Shown: positions 20,108 to 21,027 of the stretch, piece after piece
Layout: each line of letters begins with the position of its first letter
Numbering within the stretch: the stretch's first letter is position 1
The notes under the pieces: model-generated
The model's input: the letters and a program-made list of their open reading frames with translations, nothing else
What the model was told of the DNA's origin: nothing
Databases searched by the model: none
Program-made: the position numbers and the translations under genes
Assembly: GCA_000277445.1 (NCBI GenBank)
Contig: AJWJ01000423.1
Coordinates: 1 to 21,027, forward strand
DNA from: Polysphondylium violaceum
Taxonomy: Eukaryota; Evosea; Eumycetozoa; Dictyosteliales; Dictyosteliaceae
Reading direction: 5' to 3'
Length of the DNA: 21,027 bases

Positions 20108-20668
20108 ATATCTGTCTTTTTTTTTTGTTGACGCCAAATATCTTTTTTTTTTTTTTTTTTTTTTTTTCCGAAAAGAAAATAAACAAATATGGGCAAACGG
20201 GTGAAGTTCAATATCTCCCTTACGAATCAATTAATTAATTAATTAATGTCCTTTATTAATTAATAAAGATGAATAGGCAATTTTGGATTGGTCCTCCTAT
20301 AGATGTACATTGTACAACGTACTCACATACTGGATACATTAATTTTATTTTAAAAGAAATATTTAATTCTAGATTTTCATTAAAGTTTTTTCTAAAAAAA
20401 AATAGATATAAATAAAAAGAGAGGGCCCTTATTGTTCTGATTGATAAGAGAAGGAAGAAAATCAATCTCATATACTTTGTGATTGAATTGTATGGATACG
20501 CGTCTGGGCTAAAGAAAAAAACAATAGGTAGGTGCCTGCATACAGGAGGGTATGGGTTTGTCATTCTTAATGATTTGAAAAGTGGTTGATTTCACGTGGA
20601 AAATAAAAATTAATTAATTTAATTATTGGGGGAGGGTGAGTGACTTCTCCAATACAATCTTTTTGCAG

Positions 20669-20700
<32 letters not shown>

Positions 20701-21027
20701 CCTTTTTTTTTTTACCCCCCACATAGTGCGTATCTTCACTCATTTTCGTTATCACTTTTTTTTTTTTATATACAAAACCTAACACACCCTCTAATAAAAG
20801 TAATCACACAATCTAAATCCACTCCACACTCACACACACTCACACACCTCTACTCAAAAAGAAAGAGTTATTGTTAATTCACTCACTTCAAACTTGCTGC
20901 ACACACACACCCGCTCAATATACATACACAGACACTCACACACCACATTACCTCAAAAGTGTTTTTTTTTTTTTTTTTGTTTGTTCAGCATTTGCAGCCC
21001 ACACAAACAAATTTATCAAAATTTAAA
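20107..21027. other. Right-hand spacer; probable leader of a gene beyond the window
   Basis: No supported gene in about 920 nt. It contains T-runs at about 20142-20167 and 20677-20700, a TTAA-rich palindromic patch at 20228-20268, an odd palindrome TGTACATTGTACA near 20302, and from ~20820 a strongly CA-rich plus strand (repeated CACTCACACAC), finishing with a T-run and an A-rich ATTTATCAAAATTTAAA at the edge. The same CA-rich pattern precedes the deacetylase start, so a plus-strand gene may begin just past 21027. A 102-codon minus-strand frame at 20256-20564 and one at 20567-20785 are low-complexity and not believed. Confidence 0.45.
20228..20268. repeat. TTAA repeat plus 18-bp perfect palindrome
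   Basis: (TTAA)n-like AATTAATTAATTAATTAAT at 20229-20247 is followed by CTTTATTAATTAATAAAG at 20251-20268, a perfect palindrome. It presents AATAAA on both strands, so it could serve as a two-way 3'-end signal. Confidence 0.6.

Noticed and set aside
20256-20785. Minus-strand frames of 102 and 72 codons in the right spacer
   Set aside because: Composed of poly(T)/poly(A) translation and hydrophobic AT-derived residues, with no recognisable motif.

Overview
This looks like a chromosomal piece of a dictyostelid social amoeba. The spacers are very AT-rich with long poly(A)/poly(T) tracts, and introns are short (about 60-160 nt, one of 456 nt) with GTAAGT/GTATGT-type donors. Proteins carry Asn, Gln, Thr and Ser homopolymers, and one gene encodes cortexillin, an actin-bundling protein characteristic of this group. 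Coding GC is higher than expected for Dictyostelium discoideum, so another dictyostelid (for example Cavenderia or Heterostelium) seems more likely. This is inference from composition only.

Eight protein genes can be supported; seven are spliced or plausibly spliced-context eukaryotic genes and all boundaries below were read by eye from splice signals and protein continuity. From left to right: a farnesylated-type DnaJ/Hsp40 (minus, 298-1653); a single-TOG CLASP-like microtubule protein (minus, 2465-4947); a fusion of a potassium-channel-tetramerisation-type BTB domain to a Fis1-like TPR and membrane anchor (minus, 5629-6875); a mitochondrial PPR protein (plus, 7448-8722); cortexillin (minus, 8867-10283); SepSecS, the last enzyme of selenocysteine-tRNA synthesis (minus, 11186-12746); a large class II histone deacetylase with two AT-hooks and an ADD/PHD-like zinc finger (plus, 14241-19279); and an unrecognised small coiled-coil protein (plus, 19705-20106). 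A CA-rich leader-like stretch at the right edge suggests another plus-strand gene beginning just outside the window.

There is no operon logic. The neighbours serve separate cell functions: protein folding, cytoskeleton, mitochondria, translation and chromatin. Pairs 5629-6875/7448-8722 and 11186-12746/14241-19279 are divergent; 7448-8722/8867-10283 are convergent and only 144 nt apart.

The most interesting item is the BTB-Fis1 fusion, in which one uninterrupted exon carries both the end of the BTB domain and the start of the Fis1-like domain, and in which the normally short tail behind the membrane anchor is about 127 residues long. Second is a stretch at 7097-7378 that reads like a decayed gene of unknown identity. 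No rRNA, tRNA, CRISPR array, transposon or virus-like element was recognised.
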